Shown piece after piece: positions 34,127 through 42,189 of a stretch of DNA of 64,000 nucleotides (within the stretch, counting starts at the first letter, position 1; every line of letters starts with the position of its first letter). Source of the stretch: Desulfuromusa sp. (lineage in GTDB: Bacteria > Desulfobacterota > Desulfuromonadia > Desulfuromonadales > Geopsychrobacteraceae); the NCBI GenBank assembly GCA_016744595.1, contig JADGEB010000011.1, positions 1-64,000 of the forward strand, read 5' to 3'. Under the pieces are notes generated by a model that saw only the letters and a program-made list of their open reading frames with translations, searched no databases and was not told the DNA's origin. Both the position numbers and the translations under genes were made by a program.

Positions 34127-34261
34127 GAATTTTCTCCGTCTATTTCCATTGAGCACATCATAGTGTTCGCAAATAACCTTGAAACATTTACTATTCAATC
34201 TATGCTATGCTGATGTTCTATTTAAAATCTAGTTTTTATATAAAATTGGGGATATTTAAAA

Positions 34262-35074
34262 ATGATCGATACTTTTCTTTCTCTTCATCCTGTTTGGCAA
34301 GCTTTTTTTGCAACTCTTTTTACCTGGGCAATGACAGCATGTGGCGCCGGGGCGGTTTATTTACAGCAGGAACCAAGCCGTAAAACTCTTGACCTCATGC
34401 TTGGTTTTGCTGCTGGAGTTATGATTGCAGCAAGTTTCTGGTCTTTATTGGCTCCTGCGTTAGAAATGGCTGAAGGAAAAGCACTTCCATCGTGGCTGAT
34501 AGTTGCTTTTGGCTTTCTCTGTGGTGGTGGGTTTCTCAGATTGATTGATAAGTTTCTCCCTCACTTGCACCTGAACTTTCCAATGTCAGAAGCAGAAGGA
34601 GTCAAAACCAACTTACCTCGCAGCACTCTGCTGGTTCTTGCAATGACGATGCACAATATTCCTGAGGGGCTGGCTGTCGGTGTTGCATTTGGAGCCGTAG
34701 GTGCCGGTTTTCCTGAGGCATCAATTGCTGGAGCCATGGCACTAGCAATGGGGATAGGGATTCAGAACTTTCCTGAGGGTTTGGCCGTTTCAGTGCCCTT
34801 ACGCCGCGATGGTCTGTCACGTCATCGCAGTTTTATGATTGGCCAGTTTTCAGGTCTGGTTGAAGTTGTTGCTGGAGTGGCTGGTGCCGCCTTAGTCCTT
34901 CTAGCCAGACCCATTTTGCCATTTTCTCTGGCATTTGCTGCTGGAGCAATGATTTTTGTTGTTGTCGAAGAGGTCATCCCTGAATCGCAACGTGGAGGAA
35001 ACACCGATACGGCAACCTTTGGAGCCATGCTCGGTTTTACCGTGATGATGATGTTGGATGTTGCTCTAGGTTAA
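34262..35074 (+). CDS. ZIP-family divalent metal transporter (GufA-like)
   Basis: A 270-residue inner-membrane protein with about eight helices. The conserved helix 4 and 5 metal sites are MTMHNIPEGLAVGVAFGA and GIGIQNFPEGLAVSVPLRRD, the HNIPEG and NFPEG motifs of ZIP proteins, and FVVVEEVIPE is in helix 6. It begins MIDTFLSLHPVWQAFFATLF. Likely imports Zn or related divalent ions. GufA-type ZIPs are common in deltaproteobacteria. The gene is monocistronic with a weak RBS (GGGGA). Confidence 0.88.
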   Translation: MIDTFLSLHPVWQAFFATLFTWAMTACGAGAVYLQQEPSRKTLDLMLGFAAGVMIAASFWSLLAPALEMAEGKALPSWLIVAFGFLCGGGFLRLIDKFLPHLHLNFPMSEAEGVKTNLPRSTLLVLAMTMHNIPEGLAVGVAFGAVGAGFPEASIAGAMALAMGIGIQNFPEGLAVSVPLRRDGLSRHRSFMIGQFSGLVEVVAGVAGAALVLLARPILPFSLAFAAGAMIFVVVEEVIPESQRGGNTDTATFGAMLGFTVMMMLDVALG

Positions 35075-35119
35075 TGGCGGTGTAAAAAATTCGATCAACA
35101 AAGCGTAGTAATGTTTAGC

Positions 35120-35476
35120 TTAGTCATCGGATTTTGTAGAATTTTCACTATTACCCTCTGACGGCGAATCAATCGGTTTTTGCTCTTCGGCTTTCTGTTG
35201 TTTTTCTTGCTGTTTCTTTAGTTTTTCTTCCGCTTTTTTCAGCTGTTTCGCTTTTCTTTCAGTTTTTTTCTGTTGGCTCTTCTCTTTATTCCGCCGAACA
35301 TAACTCAACATAAGTCCTAAAATAACACCAACAAGAAGGGAAGAGAGAACCAACAATGCTTGTGATGCAGCATATTCCCATTTTAAAAAATGGATTGGGA
35401 CTAAAGAACCATTCTGCACCACATAAATCAGTACAGGAGTCAGCATCAGCAATCCAGCCAGAATTTTTAATTTCAT
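35120..35476 (-). CDS. LapA-domain (DUF1049) membrane protein with charged C-terminal tail
   Basis: A 118-residue protein. Two transmembrane helices (about 4-22 and 40-60) enclose NGSLVPIHFLKWEYAAS, the typical LapA-domain pattern, with LVGVILGLMLSYVRRN at the second. A long Lys/Glu-rich coiled-coil tail follows (KKTERKAKQLKKAEEKLKKQ), ending in a Ser-rich acidic segment. In E. coli LapA works with LapB in LPS regulation, but LapA-domain proteins occur widely and no lapB is visible here. It is 44 bases downstream of the convergent ZIP gene. Confidence 0.8.
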   Translation of the reverse strand: MKLKILAGLLMLTPVLIYVVQNGSLVPIHFLKWEYAASQALLVLSSLLVGVILGLMLSYVRRNKEKSQQKKTERKAKQLKKAEEKLKKQQEKQQKAEEQKPIDSPSEGNSENSTKSDD

Positions 35477-35604
35477 CTATCCTCTCCCGTTTAGCCATTT
35501 TAAAATTTAAAATTGATTAGGTTCAGATATAAAACAAAACCCAGCAATTTGCAGTAAAAATAACCATAACACAGACAAACTTTGACGATCTCTAAAAAGC
35601 ACGA

Positions 35605-35667
35605 GATGGCTAAGCAAAAAATCCGACCTGCTGCAACACAGAAGGTCGGATTTTTTGCTTAGCCATC
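35605..35667. terminator. 25-bp perfect inverted repeat, probable bidirectional terminator
   Basis: GATGGCTAAGCAAAAAATCC plus GACCT (35605-35629) is exactly complementary to 35643-35667; the loop is 13 bases. The stem contains an A6/T6 tract next to a GC-rich block (ATCCGACC/GGTCGGAT), the arrangement of a terminator read in either direction. The long perfect arms are unusual, and an insertion-related origin is possible. Confidence 0.65.
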
Positions 35668-35680
35668 AAATTTTAGACAA

Positions 35681-35706
35681 AAAAAGGGGAACCCTGCCGG
35701 TTCCCC
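35681..35706 (-). terminator. Terminator of the REC-degP operon
   Basis: On the minus strand GGGGAACC-ggcag-GGTTCCCC is an 8-bp stem followed by TTTTT, about 85 bases after the degP stop. Confidence 0.85.
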
Positions 35707-35791
35707 AAAATGAACGTAGGAGGTAACGTCCAAAAATCTTATCTAGAGGAAAGTCTGTCGCTGAGCAGTACGTCAGGCTTTCCTCAATTCG

Positions 35792-37246
35792 CTAGTCTTC
35801 CAATTTAAGCGCCAAGTAACGGCTGGCACCACCTTGCCGCACCAGAAGAAGCACTGTTTGCTTTTTACTGTCTTTAATTAATTTTTTCACCTGATCGGGA
35901 GTTTCTACTTCTGTGCGATTCACTTCTTCTATCAAACTCCCTCGTTTTATCCCAGATCGTGCTGCAATTGATCCAGCCTCAATTTCTGTGACCAGAACTC
36001 CGTGTGCATCTTTATAACCAAATTGTTCGGCCAAATCACGGGTCAATTTTTGTAATCTCATCCCTAGTTCAGGGAGCTTGTCACTACTGACCGGTTGACC
36101 TTTATCATCTGTTTCCATTGTTCCAATTGCGGCCTTAATTTTTTTCTTTCTACCATCGCGAAGAACCAGAAAATCAACCTCAGTACCTGGACGCGTCATC
36201 GCTATCCGGTTACGAAACTTGGCAACTTTATCAACCTTGTTGCCATTCAGCTTCAGAATTACATCACCTTGCTTAAATCCCGCTTTTTCAGCAGGAGAGT
36301 CGTCCAATACCTGGGCAATCAAAATTCCTTCACGCTGATCAATATCAAAAGATTCTGCCAGGTCTTTGGTTAAATCTTGAATAAGAACACCTAAACGACC
36401 CCGCGTTACGCCGCCATGTTTAACTAACTGCTGATGAATATTCTTTGCCATGTTGATTGGAATCGCAAAACCAATCCCCATATAACCGCCACTGCGACTA
36501 AAAATAGCGGTATTCATCCCGACAACTTCAGCATCAAGGTTAATCAACGGGCCACCGGAGTTTCCTGGATTGATGGCGGCGTCGGTCTGAATGAAATTTT
36601 CATAGTCGGTCAGGCCAATGCCGCTGCGCCCTTTAGCACTGACGATTCCAGCTGTCAGCGTGTGCGACAACCCGAACGGATTACCGAAAGCCAGAACCCA
36701 ATCACCAACTTCCAACTGGTCAGAGTTACCTAACTGCAAAAATGGTAGCTTTTCATCTGCGTTAATCTTGATAATGGCAACATCGGTCGGTGGATCAGTA
36801 CCAACAATTTCTGCATCATATTCACGGCCGTCAAGTAGCTGAACCGTTACTTTATCGGCATCTCCAACCACATGATTATTAGTCATGATGTAGCCGTCAG
36901 CTGAAATAAGAAACCCGGAACCCTGCCCAGATTCACGCCGCTTGGGTGCTTTTTTCTGTGGTTCCTGCTGCTGAGGTTGACCGAAGAAACGCCGGAAAAA
37001 CTCATCCCCAAGAGGATGTCCACCAAACGGACTGTCAGCCATGCTTTGTTGTTTGACCTCTTTTTCCACCTGAATATAAACAACAGCAGGGCCAACCTGC
37101 TTGGCAACACTCCGAAAAGCTTTCCCTGTTTCTCGCAGGCTTTCTAATCCCGTATCCTGAGCGAAAGCCGAATTCATTGCAGGGATTCCACTCAAACCAA
37201 CTGCTACCAAGACAACAGTTAAAAATAACCACTTAAACATGCTCAT
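35792..37246 (-). CDS. degP: DegP/HtrA periplasmic serine protease, two PDZ domains
   Basis: A 484-residue protein with a signal peptide (MSMFKWLFLTVVLVAVGLSG, IPAMNSAFAQ). The protease domain has catalytic His125 (TNNHVV), Asp155 (PPTDVAIIKI) and Ser230 (INPGNSGGPL). Two PDZ domains follow (about 285-370, ending before the GTME segment; and about 395-480). It degrades or refolds misfolded envelope proteins. A Q/P-rich linker in the first 100 residues (FGQPQQQEPQKKAPKRRE) is the usual LA-loop region. The ATG overlaps the 3' end of the REC gene by 14 bases, so they are co-transcribed and probably coupled. A sigma-54 promoter lies upstream of the pair. Confidence 0.94.
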   Translation of the reverse strand: MSMFKWLFLTVVLVAVGLSGIPAMNSAFAQDTGLESLRETGKAFRSVAKQVGPAVVYIQVEKEVKQQSMADSPFGGHPLGDEFFRRFFGQPQQQEPQKKAPKRRESGQGSGFLISADGYIMTNNHVVGDADKVTVQLLDGREYDAEIVGTDPPTDVAIIKINADEKLPFLQLGNSDQLEVGDWVLAFGNPFGLSHTLTAGIVSAKGRSGIGLTDYENFIQTDAAINPGNSGGPLINLDAEVVGMNTAIFSRSGGYMGIGFAIPINMAKNIHQQLVKHGGVTRGRLGVLIQDLTKDLAESFDIDQREGILIAQVLDDSPAEKAGFKQGDVILKLNGNKVDKVAKFRNRIAMTRPGTEVDFLVLRDGRKKKIKAAIGTMETDDKGQPVSSDKLPELGMRLQKLTRDLAEQFGYKDAHGVLVTEIEAGSIAARSGIKRGSLIEEVNRTEVETPDQVKKLIKDSKKQTVLLLVRQGGASRYLALKLED

Positions 37247-37664
37247 GATCGACTCCTCTAAGATATATATGTTTATTTTTTCCAGAGAAGGTCATCTGAA
37301 CCAACTCGACCATATCATCCAAGTCAAAAGGCTTATCAATTATTGCTATAGCACCAAAGCGCCGGGCAGTGGCGTGAGTCTCTTCATCACCAAATGCGGT
37401 CATACAGATAAAGGGTGGGCAAAATGGATTGTCAAATTGACTTTCTAAGACTTGAAGACCGCTAAGTGCTGGCATCCGCAAGTCGCTGATCACGAGATCA
37501 TAGCTTTCGACCTGCTCCAATTGTTCCAGCAATTGTGAGCCATTATCACAACCTGTAACTTGATAGCCTGCACGTAATAACACAATTGTTAGCAACTCAA
37601 GTAACTCCGGGTCATCTTCGGCGAGGAGTATATGTGGATGAATATCAAGACAGACAGTTTCCAT
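37233..37664 (-). CDS. Stand-alone response-regulator receiver protein (REC only)
   Basis: A 143-residue single-domain receiver: ILLAEDDPELLELLTIVLL, phospho-acceptor Asp in YDLVISDLRMPALSGLQVL, then FICMTAFGDEETHATARR and the Lys in AIIDKPFDLDDMVELV. No output domain is present. ATG 37664 with TGGAGG 9 bases upstream is preferred to an earlier GTG-type start. It is cotranscribed with and overlaps degP, and lies behind a sigma-54 promoter next to an NtrC-type two-component pair. It may act as a phosphate sink or a feedback element for that kinase (inference). Confidence 0.87.
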   Translation of the reverse strand: METVCLDIHPHILLAEDDPELLELLTIVLLRAGYQVTGCDNGSQLLEQLEQVESYDLVISDLRMPALSGLQVLESQFDNPFCPPFICMTAFGDEETHATARRFGAIAIIDKPFDLDDMVELVQMTFSGKNKHIYLRGVDHEHV

Positions 37665-37705
37665 CTTATGAACCTCCAGAAATTTTTGTTCTGTCGGTTC
37701 TATCA

Positions 37706-37721
37706 CGCAATCTATGTGCCA
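37706..37721 (-). promoter_or_regulatory. Sigma-54 (-24/-12) promoter of the REC-degP operon
   Basis: The minus strand reads TGGCACATAGATTGCG, a full match to the sigma-54 consensus TGGCAC-N5-TTGC with the required GG-N10-GC spacing. It lies 42 bases upstream of the REC start codon, so transcription would begin near 37695. Found by inspection; the consensus is well established. Confidence 0.8.
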
Positions 37722-37762
37722 AGTATCAAGGTCTAAAAATCAAGGGTTTAGTAGAATTGAGG

Positions 37763-37799
37763 GTGGGGCAAAATGTCCCGGTGGGGCAAAATGCCCCAC
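37763..37799 (-). promoter_or_regulatory. Tandem enhancer-binding sites upstream of the sigma-54 promoter
   Basis: Two adjacent copies of an element: a perfect palindrome GTGGGGCAAAATGCCCCAC at 37781-37799 and a near copy GTGGGGCAAAATGTCCCG at 37763-37780. Each is a GGGGC/GCCCC-type inverted repeat with an AAAAT centre. They lie about 75 and 95 bases upstream of the predicted start site, where an NtrC-type activator dimer pair would bind. The activator gene ends 53 bases further upstream. Confidence 0.7.
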
Positions 37800-37852
37800 G
37801 AGTGGAGATGGTGTGAGGTCTTTGTTCTTTGAGACATAAGAAGGATACGCCA

Positions 37853-39217
37853 TCATTCTTTCAGTTTCCGGTAGAGTGTTTTTCGATCCACCCCCAACAA
37901 TCGAGCAGCCAGAGTTCGATTTCCATTCAACTGATCAAGGACTTGATGAATATAGCGGTTTTCCATTTCTTCCAGAGGAAGAATATTTCCTGAATTAACT
38001 AATCTGGCAGGTAACTGAGTTTCTCCTTTATTGTCTTTAAGTTGATCCGGAAGGTCTTCAATTGTCAGCTGATCATGGTGGGTTAGTGCCAGAGCGCGTT
38101 CAATCACATTACGAAGTTCGCGGACATTGCCTGGCCAGCGGTAAGCCAACAAGCAAGCAGCAGCGGGTTGAGCCAACCCAACTACTGATTTATTGAAACG
38201 TTGGCTGAGTTGCTTGATAAACTGCAACGCCAATAACAGAATATCATTACCTCTGTCACGCAGTGGTGGAATCTCCAGCTGAATAACATTGAGGCGGTAG
38301 AAGAGATCACTACGAAAATGCCTGGCAGTGACTGCTTCAGATAAATTCTGATGGCTGGATGCTAACACCCGAACATCACAGTCTATCTCACTGCTACCAC
38401 CCAATGGCCGCACTTTATGATCTTCCAAAACTCGCAATAGTTTTGGTTGTAAAGCTAATGGCATCTCCGCTATTTCATCCAACAACAAAGTTCCGCCGGA
38501 GGCCTCGACAAACAAACCTTTGCGATTTTCTCGAGCGTCAGTAAAAGCGCCCCGAACATGTCCGAACAGTTCACTTTCAAGTAAGTTTTCTGGTAGTGCT
38601 GCACAGTTGATTGCAACAAAAGGGCCTTCAGAACGTTGACTTTGACGGTGCAGGGCACGTGCAACCAGCTCTTTCCCTGTACCACTTTCACCACAGATAA
38701 GAACCGAGGTATCCAGATCGGCAATCCGTATAATTTGCTGTTTGATATTCTGGAATACCGGGCTTTCTCCCAACATCTCATCGTCTGTCCGCTGCCGACG
38801 CACCTGATCCTTAAGCAAACGAACTTTCTCCTGCAAATGGCGATGCTGCAAAGCACGCCCCAGAGAAATATTCAACAAGTCGAGATCAACCGGTTTGGTC
38901 ACAAAATCGTAGGCTCCCGCTCTTAGTGCGGCGATTGCCGTTTCCAGGCTTCCAAAGGCGGTCATGATGACCACCGGGAGATCGGGTCGGTTAGCATGAA
39001 GTTCAGCACAAAAATCAATACCGCTGACCTCCGGCATATTCAGATCAGTCAGAACAATGTCAATTTCGTGTTGATGTAATAATTCTCGTGCCTCAACCAC
39101 CTTAAGAGCGGTCCAGACACTGTGACCCCGCCGGATGAGATCTTCCTCAAGCAGTTCACATAAAGCTAGATCATCATCAATGACCAAGATTTTACCTGGC
39201 AGGTTATTTTCCTTCAT
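37853..39217 (-). CDS. NtrC-family sigma-54-dependent response regulator (REC, AAA+, HTH)
   Basis: A 454-residue regulator. The receiver is IDDDLALCELLEEDLIRRG with Asp in DIVLTDLNMPEVSG and Lys in DFVTKPVDLDLL. The AAA+ domain has Walker A GESGTGKELVARALH, the sigma-54 loop as GAFTDA rather than GAFTGA, Walker B GGTLLLDEIAEM and WPGNVRELRNVIERAL. The C-terminal Fis-type HTH is LNGNRTLAARLLGVDRKTLYRKL. It overlaps the kinase gene by 4 bases. The enhancer-like palindromes and the sigma-54 promoter of REC-degP follow directly, so degP is the likely target. Confidence 0.93.
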   Translation of the reverse strand: MKENNLPGKILVIDDDLALCELLEEDLIRRGHSVWTALKVVEARELLHQHEIDIVLTDLNMPEVSGIDFCAELHANRPDLPVVIMTAFGSLETAIAALRAGAYDFVTKPVDLDLLNISLGRALQHRHLQEKVRLLKDQVRRQRTDDEMLGESPVFQNIKQQIIRIADLDTSVLICGESGTGKELVARALHRQSQRSEGPFVAINCAALPENLLESELFGHVRGAFTDARENRKGLFVEASGGTLLLDEIAEMPLALQPKLLRVLEDHKVRPLGGSSEIDCDVRVLASSHQNLSEAVTARHFRSDLFYRLNVIQLEIPPLRDRGNDILLLALQFIKQLSQRFNKSVVGLAQPAAACLLAYRWPGNVRELRNVIERALALTHHDQLTIEDLPDQLKDNKGETQLPARLVNSGNILPLEEMENRYIHQVLDQLNGNRTLAARLLGVDRKTLYRKLKE

Positions 39218-40692
39218 ACCAGTTTTCCTCTTGGGGTTTCAGGCAGATAAATGCTGAAACAACTTCCCTCACCAATGGTACTGCTGACCTCAATCCAGCC
39301 TCCATGTTCTTCAATAATTCCATGAGCAATCGACAAACCAAGCCCCGTTCCTTGGCCGATATCTTTAGTCGTGAAGAATGGATCAAAAATTTGGCGCAAA
39401 TTTTCTGGCTCGATACCAGTTCCCTGATCACAAATTTGCAAACAAACCCAACTGGCATCCTTGCCCTCAATGTTTTCTGGAACTTCGACAGTAGAAGGAT
39501 GGCAACTGGTTAAAATGATATCCCCACTCGTCGGCATGGCCTGGATACCGTTCAGTGTCAGATTGAGAAGTACCTGCTGCAACTGTGCAGGATCAGCAAA
39601 AACGGGTAACGGCTGTTCGGTCTCTTCGATTGCCAGATCAATGCCCTGTTCCCGTGCTGTCGGCTCCAGCAGCGGTTGTATGCCTCGGAGCACAACATTT
39701 AAATCAACTGCTTGTTTCTGTGATTTTCCACGCCGTGCAAAACTAAGTAACTGCCGCATGATTCCGGTCATACGATCGGCCTGCTCACCAATAATTGTCG
39801 CTGACCGGGAAATATCAGCAGGCTCCATTCCGACGCTGCGAATCAATTTGGCACGACCAGCAATAACATTTAACGGTGTCCCTAACTCATGGGCTATCCC
39901 TGCCGACAGCTGCCCCAGAGTAGCCAAACGTTCTGTATGGCGTAACTTTTCCAGAGCCTCAATTTTTTCATTATTGGCGATTTGTTCAGCCTCACGAGCT
40001 TCAGCCAGTTGGCCACGCATCCGCTCGATGGTACTTGACAATTCTGCGATTTCACCCCCGCCAGGCAAATTGACACTGGTGGTAAAATCTCCAGTTCCAA
40101 TCCGTTCCGCCTGAGCACGCAATTTCCGCATCGGGCGATCAATCCAGATACTTCCAAGTGCCCCCATAAACAGCAGAGCAGATCCAATCGACACTCCTAT
40201 GACTATCGCTGACCGGCGGAGACTCTCTTGCACATAATCGTGCATTTCATCCATTGACTCAGAGAGCTCAATCGCGCCGATTCGACCTTCTTCGGTCAAC
40301 AAGGGAAGATAAGTCAGGAGAAAGTCGCCACCCTCTGGTGACCCTGCAAGTAATGCTACCGTCTCTTCATTGAACAAGTCATCTAACTGTTCAACCGGAA
40401 CCCGTGGTTGAAACTTCTGGGGGATTTCTCCTTCGATCCAGACCCAGCGAACCAAAGTCTGCGTATATTCTTGATTTGCTTTTTGTAAAAAATTGATTGC
40501 GACGTCCTTACCACGCTGCTGCCAGAGTTCTTTCACAACATACCGCAAACTCTCTCCAATATGACGCGCTTCACGACTGAGGTTTATTTTTAGCTGCTCC
40601 CGTTCCCGTTGAATGGAAAAATAGCTATAGGCAGAAAAAATCAGGGCAACTCCAAGTAAAACAGCAAAAGTAATTTTAACGGTCAGACGCAT
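39214..40692 (-). CDS. Sensor histidine kinase of the NtrC-type pair
   Basis: A 492-residue inner-membrane kinase. The transmembrane helices are at about 8-25 and 170-192 around a periplasmic domain of about 145 residues (SIQREREQLKINLSREARHI ... LPLLTEEGRIGAIELSESMD). HAMP follows (about 190-245), then HisKA AGIAHELGTPLNVIAGRAKL and HATPase NLTLNGIQAMPTSG with GTGLGLSIAHGIIEEHGGW. The region holds no cytosolic PAS domain. It probably senses envelope damage, since its partner appears to drive degP (inference). Its stop overlaps the regulator start. Confidence 0.92.
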   Translation of the reverse strand: MRLTVKITFAVLLGVALIFSAYSYFSIQREREQLKINLSREARHIGESLRYVVKELWQQRGKDVAINFLQKANQEYTQTLVRWVWIEGEIPQKFQPRVPVEQLDDLFNEETVALLAGSPEGGDFLLTYLPLLTEEGRIGAIELSESMDEMHDYVQESLRRSAIVIGVSIGSALLFMGALGSIWIDRPMRKLRAQAERIGTGDFTTSVNLPGGGEIAELSSTIERMRGQLAEAREAEQIANNEKIEALEKLRHTERLATLGQLSAGIAHELGTPLNVIAGRAKLIRSVGMEPADISRSATIIGEQADRMTGIMRQLLSFARRGKSQKQAVDLNVVLRGIQPLLEPTAREQGIDLAIEETEQPLPVFADPAQLQQVLLNLTLNGIQAMPTSGDIILTSCHPSTVEVPENIEGKDASWVCLQICDQGTGIEPENLRQIFDPFFTTKDIGQGTGLGLSIAHGIIEEHGGWIEVSSTIGEGSCFSIYLPETPRGKLV

Positions 40693-40801
40693 TATTTCAT
40701 TTCTCGGCTAAGCAAGTTCACCAGATCCAGAGTTCAGATAGGCTCTAATTTTGCGTTGCTCTGAGCAGGTTGTCAAGCGGCAGAAAATTACAGAAAAAAC
40801 A

Positions 40802-40828
40802 AAAGCCCGATCAATACGACCGGGCTTT
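40802..40828 (-). terminator. Terminator of the tatBC operon
   Basis: AAAGCCCG (40802-40809) and CGGGCTTT (40821-40828) form an 8-bp stem with an 11-base loop, followed on the minus strand by TGTTTTTTC. It lies 30 bases after the tatC stop. Confidence 0.8.
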
Positions 40829-40857
40829 CTAAAAAATCATCCATGACCTTTTATGGA

Positions 40858-41631
40858 TCAGTCCGATTTATTTTCCACTTCTGAGTCTTCACTTTCCTCG
40901 TTAACCTCGATTTTTTTCTTACCAAAAAAGCGGGCAACTATCACTCCCACTTCATATAAGACAACAAAAGGAACGGCAATAGAGGCTTGCGAAAAAATAT
41001 CGGGAGGAGTGAGGACAGCCCCCATGACAAAAGCTAACAACAGAGCAAATTTACGATTTTTTGCTAGCCATTTATGATCAACAATGCCCAGTCGAGCAAG
41101 AAAAAAAATCACGATAGGGAGTTCGAAAACCAGACCGAAAGCAATCAGTAAACGAGAAGCCATGGTCAAATAGGCTCCCATCGACAACATTGCATCTACC
41201 CCGCCAACATTGGTTCCATAAGTGATCAAAAAAGAGAAGATCATCGGAAAGACAAGAGTAAAACCGAAATATGTTCCCGTACCAAAACAGAGACTACTGA
41301 AAAAGACAAAGGGGATAGCAAGACGCTTTTCATGGCCATAAAGGGCTGGAGCAATAAAACTCCAGATTTGCCAGATGATAATTGGAAAAGCAACAACTAA
41401 TCCCGCTAAGGCAGAGACTTTCAGGATGGTAAAAAATGGTTCTGTTGCATTCAGAAAAACCAGTGAACTGCCTTCTGGCAGCGCTTGACGAACCGGCTGA
41501 GCAATAAACTCAAAAAGTTTTTCGCCGACACTGTAACAGCCGAGAAAAGTAACCAGCCAGGTTCCAGCGGCAATCATCAACCGTTTGCGCAATTCCCCCA
41601 GGTGGTCGGCTATTGCCATACCATCAGACAT
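40858..41631 (-). CDS. tatC: Twin-arginine translocase subunit TatC
   Basis: A 257-residue inner-membrane protein with six helices. The N-terminal motif [20 protein letters not shown] is conserved, as are [37 protein letters not shown] and [17 protein letters not shown]. It recognises the RR signal of folded substrates for export. A charged C-terminal tail ([20 protein letters not shown]) is longer than usual. It overlaps tatB by 8 bases. No separate tatA is seen, so the single TatA/B-type protein here or a distant gene must supply that role. Confidence 0.94.
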   Translation of the reverse strand: MSDGMAIADHLGELRKRLMIAAGTWLVTFLGCYSVGEKLFEFIAQPVRQALPEGSSLVFLNATEPFFTILKVSALAGLVVAFPIIIWQIWSFIAPALYGHEKRLAIPFVFFSSLCFGTGTYFGFTLVFPMIFSFLITYGTNVGGVDAMLSMGAYLTMASRLLIAFGLVFELPIVIFFLARLGIVDHKWLAKNRKFALLLAFVMGAVLTPPDIFSQASIAVPFVVLYEVGVIVARFFGKKKIEVNEESEDSEVENKSD

Positions 41632-41974
41632 TATGCTTTAGCTCCGTATCTTTGTCTGAAGCTTTAACCGGTGTTTCAGAAACTTCGCCAGCCACAGATT
41701 CAGTTTTTTCTGCAAGGACGTCCTCTCCTTCGAGTTGGGATAGAGCTTCATCAGCATTTTCCGGAATTTTTTGGGCTCTAAGTTCTTTCTCGTGGCGCTC
41801 ATCATCTGCTTTGATCTCCAGATCAATCGTGCTCTTCAATTCGTTGGTCGCACGCTTGAATTCAGCAAACCCCTTACCGAGGGATCGGGCAAGATCAGGA
41901 AGTTTTTTCGGTCCCAGGATGACCAATGCCAAAGCGGCAATAAGAACCATCTCTGTCATTCCGATTCCAAACAT
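41624..41974 (-). CDS. tatB: TatA/B-type twin-arginine translocase subunit (TatB)
   Basis: A 116-residue protein beginning [20 protein letters not shown], a single transmembrane helix, then [20 protein letters not shown], the hinge and amphipathic helix. A long acidic/helical tail follows ([20 protein letters not shown]). The glutamate at residue 8 and the longer tail favour TatB over TatA. ATG 41974 is chosen; the open frame extends upstream but only into promoter sequence. Co-transcribed with tatC. Confidence 0.85.
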   Translation of the reverse strand: MFGIGMTEMVLIAALALVILGPKKLPDLARSLGKGFAEFKRATNELKSTIDLEIKADDERHEKELRAQKIPENADEALSQLEGEDVLAEKTESVAGEVSETPVKASDKDTELKHNV

Positions 41975-42065
41975 TAATATTTTTCCTCTCGTCTTAGGTC
42001 TTCTTGAGCTGTCAATACTGGCGGCTGAAGGATTCACTAACCATCCTAAATTCCACAATCCTGCG

Positions 42066-42094
42066 AGAATAGCCCTACAGGAAACGACTGTCAA
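42066..42094 (-). promoter_or_regulatory. Sigma-70 promoter for tatBC
   Basis: On the minus strand TTGACA (42094-42089), a 17-base spacer and TATTCT (42071-42066), about 90 bases upstream of the tatB start. Perfect -35 and ideal spacing. Confidence 0.65.
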
Positions 42095-42116
42095 GCTCTC
42101 CGAATGGGTGAAAAGA

Positions 42117-42146
42117 TTGACATATCAGAGGGGGCTAGTCTACCAT
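42117..42146 (+). promoter_or_regulatory. Sigma-70 promoter for nadA
   Basis: TTGACA (42117-42122), an 18-base spacer and TACCAT (42141-42146), 44 bases before the nadA ATG. Perfect -35, fair -10. Confidence 0.55.
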
Positions 42147-42189
42147 CTGAACTCATTTTTGCCCCCATAAACAGAGGTAAGTTAAAACA

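Larger units (their letters stand above)
35477..35791. other. Intergenic region between degP 3' end and lapA-like 5' end, with two inverted repeats
   Basis: This 315-base region holds a 25-bp perfect hairpin (35605-35667) and a terminator for the degP operon (35681-35706). The rest is AT-rich and contains the lapA-like upstream region, with a GGGAGAGGAT ribosome-binding sequence close to its ATG. I see no coding sequence. Confidence 0.6.

Noticed and set aside
35605-35667. 25-bp repeat as a mobile element end
   Set aside because: No transposase, target duplication or second copy in the window; terminator function fits the gene layout.
37763-37799. The two GTGGGGCAAAATG repeats as a mini CRISPR or iteron array
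   Set aside because: Only two copies, directly adjacent without spacers, palindromic, and placed exactly upstream of a sigma-54 promoter, so enhancer sites explain them better.
41975-42094. Longer form of TatB starting at 42094
   Set aside because: The extra 40 residues are read from promoter sequence (the TTG is the -35 box) and precede the conserved MFGIGMTE start.
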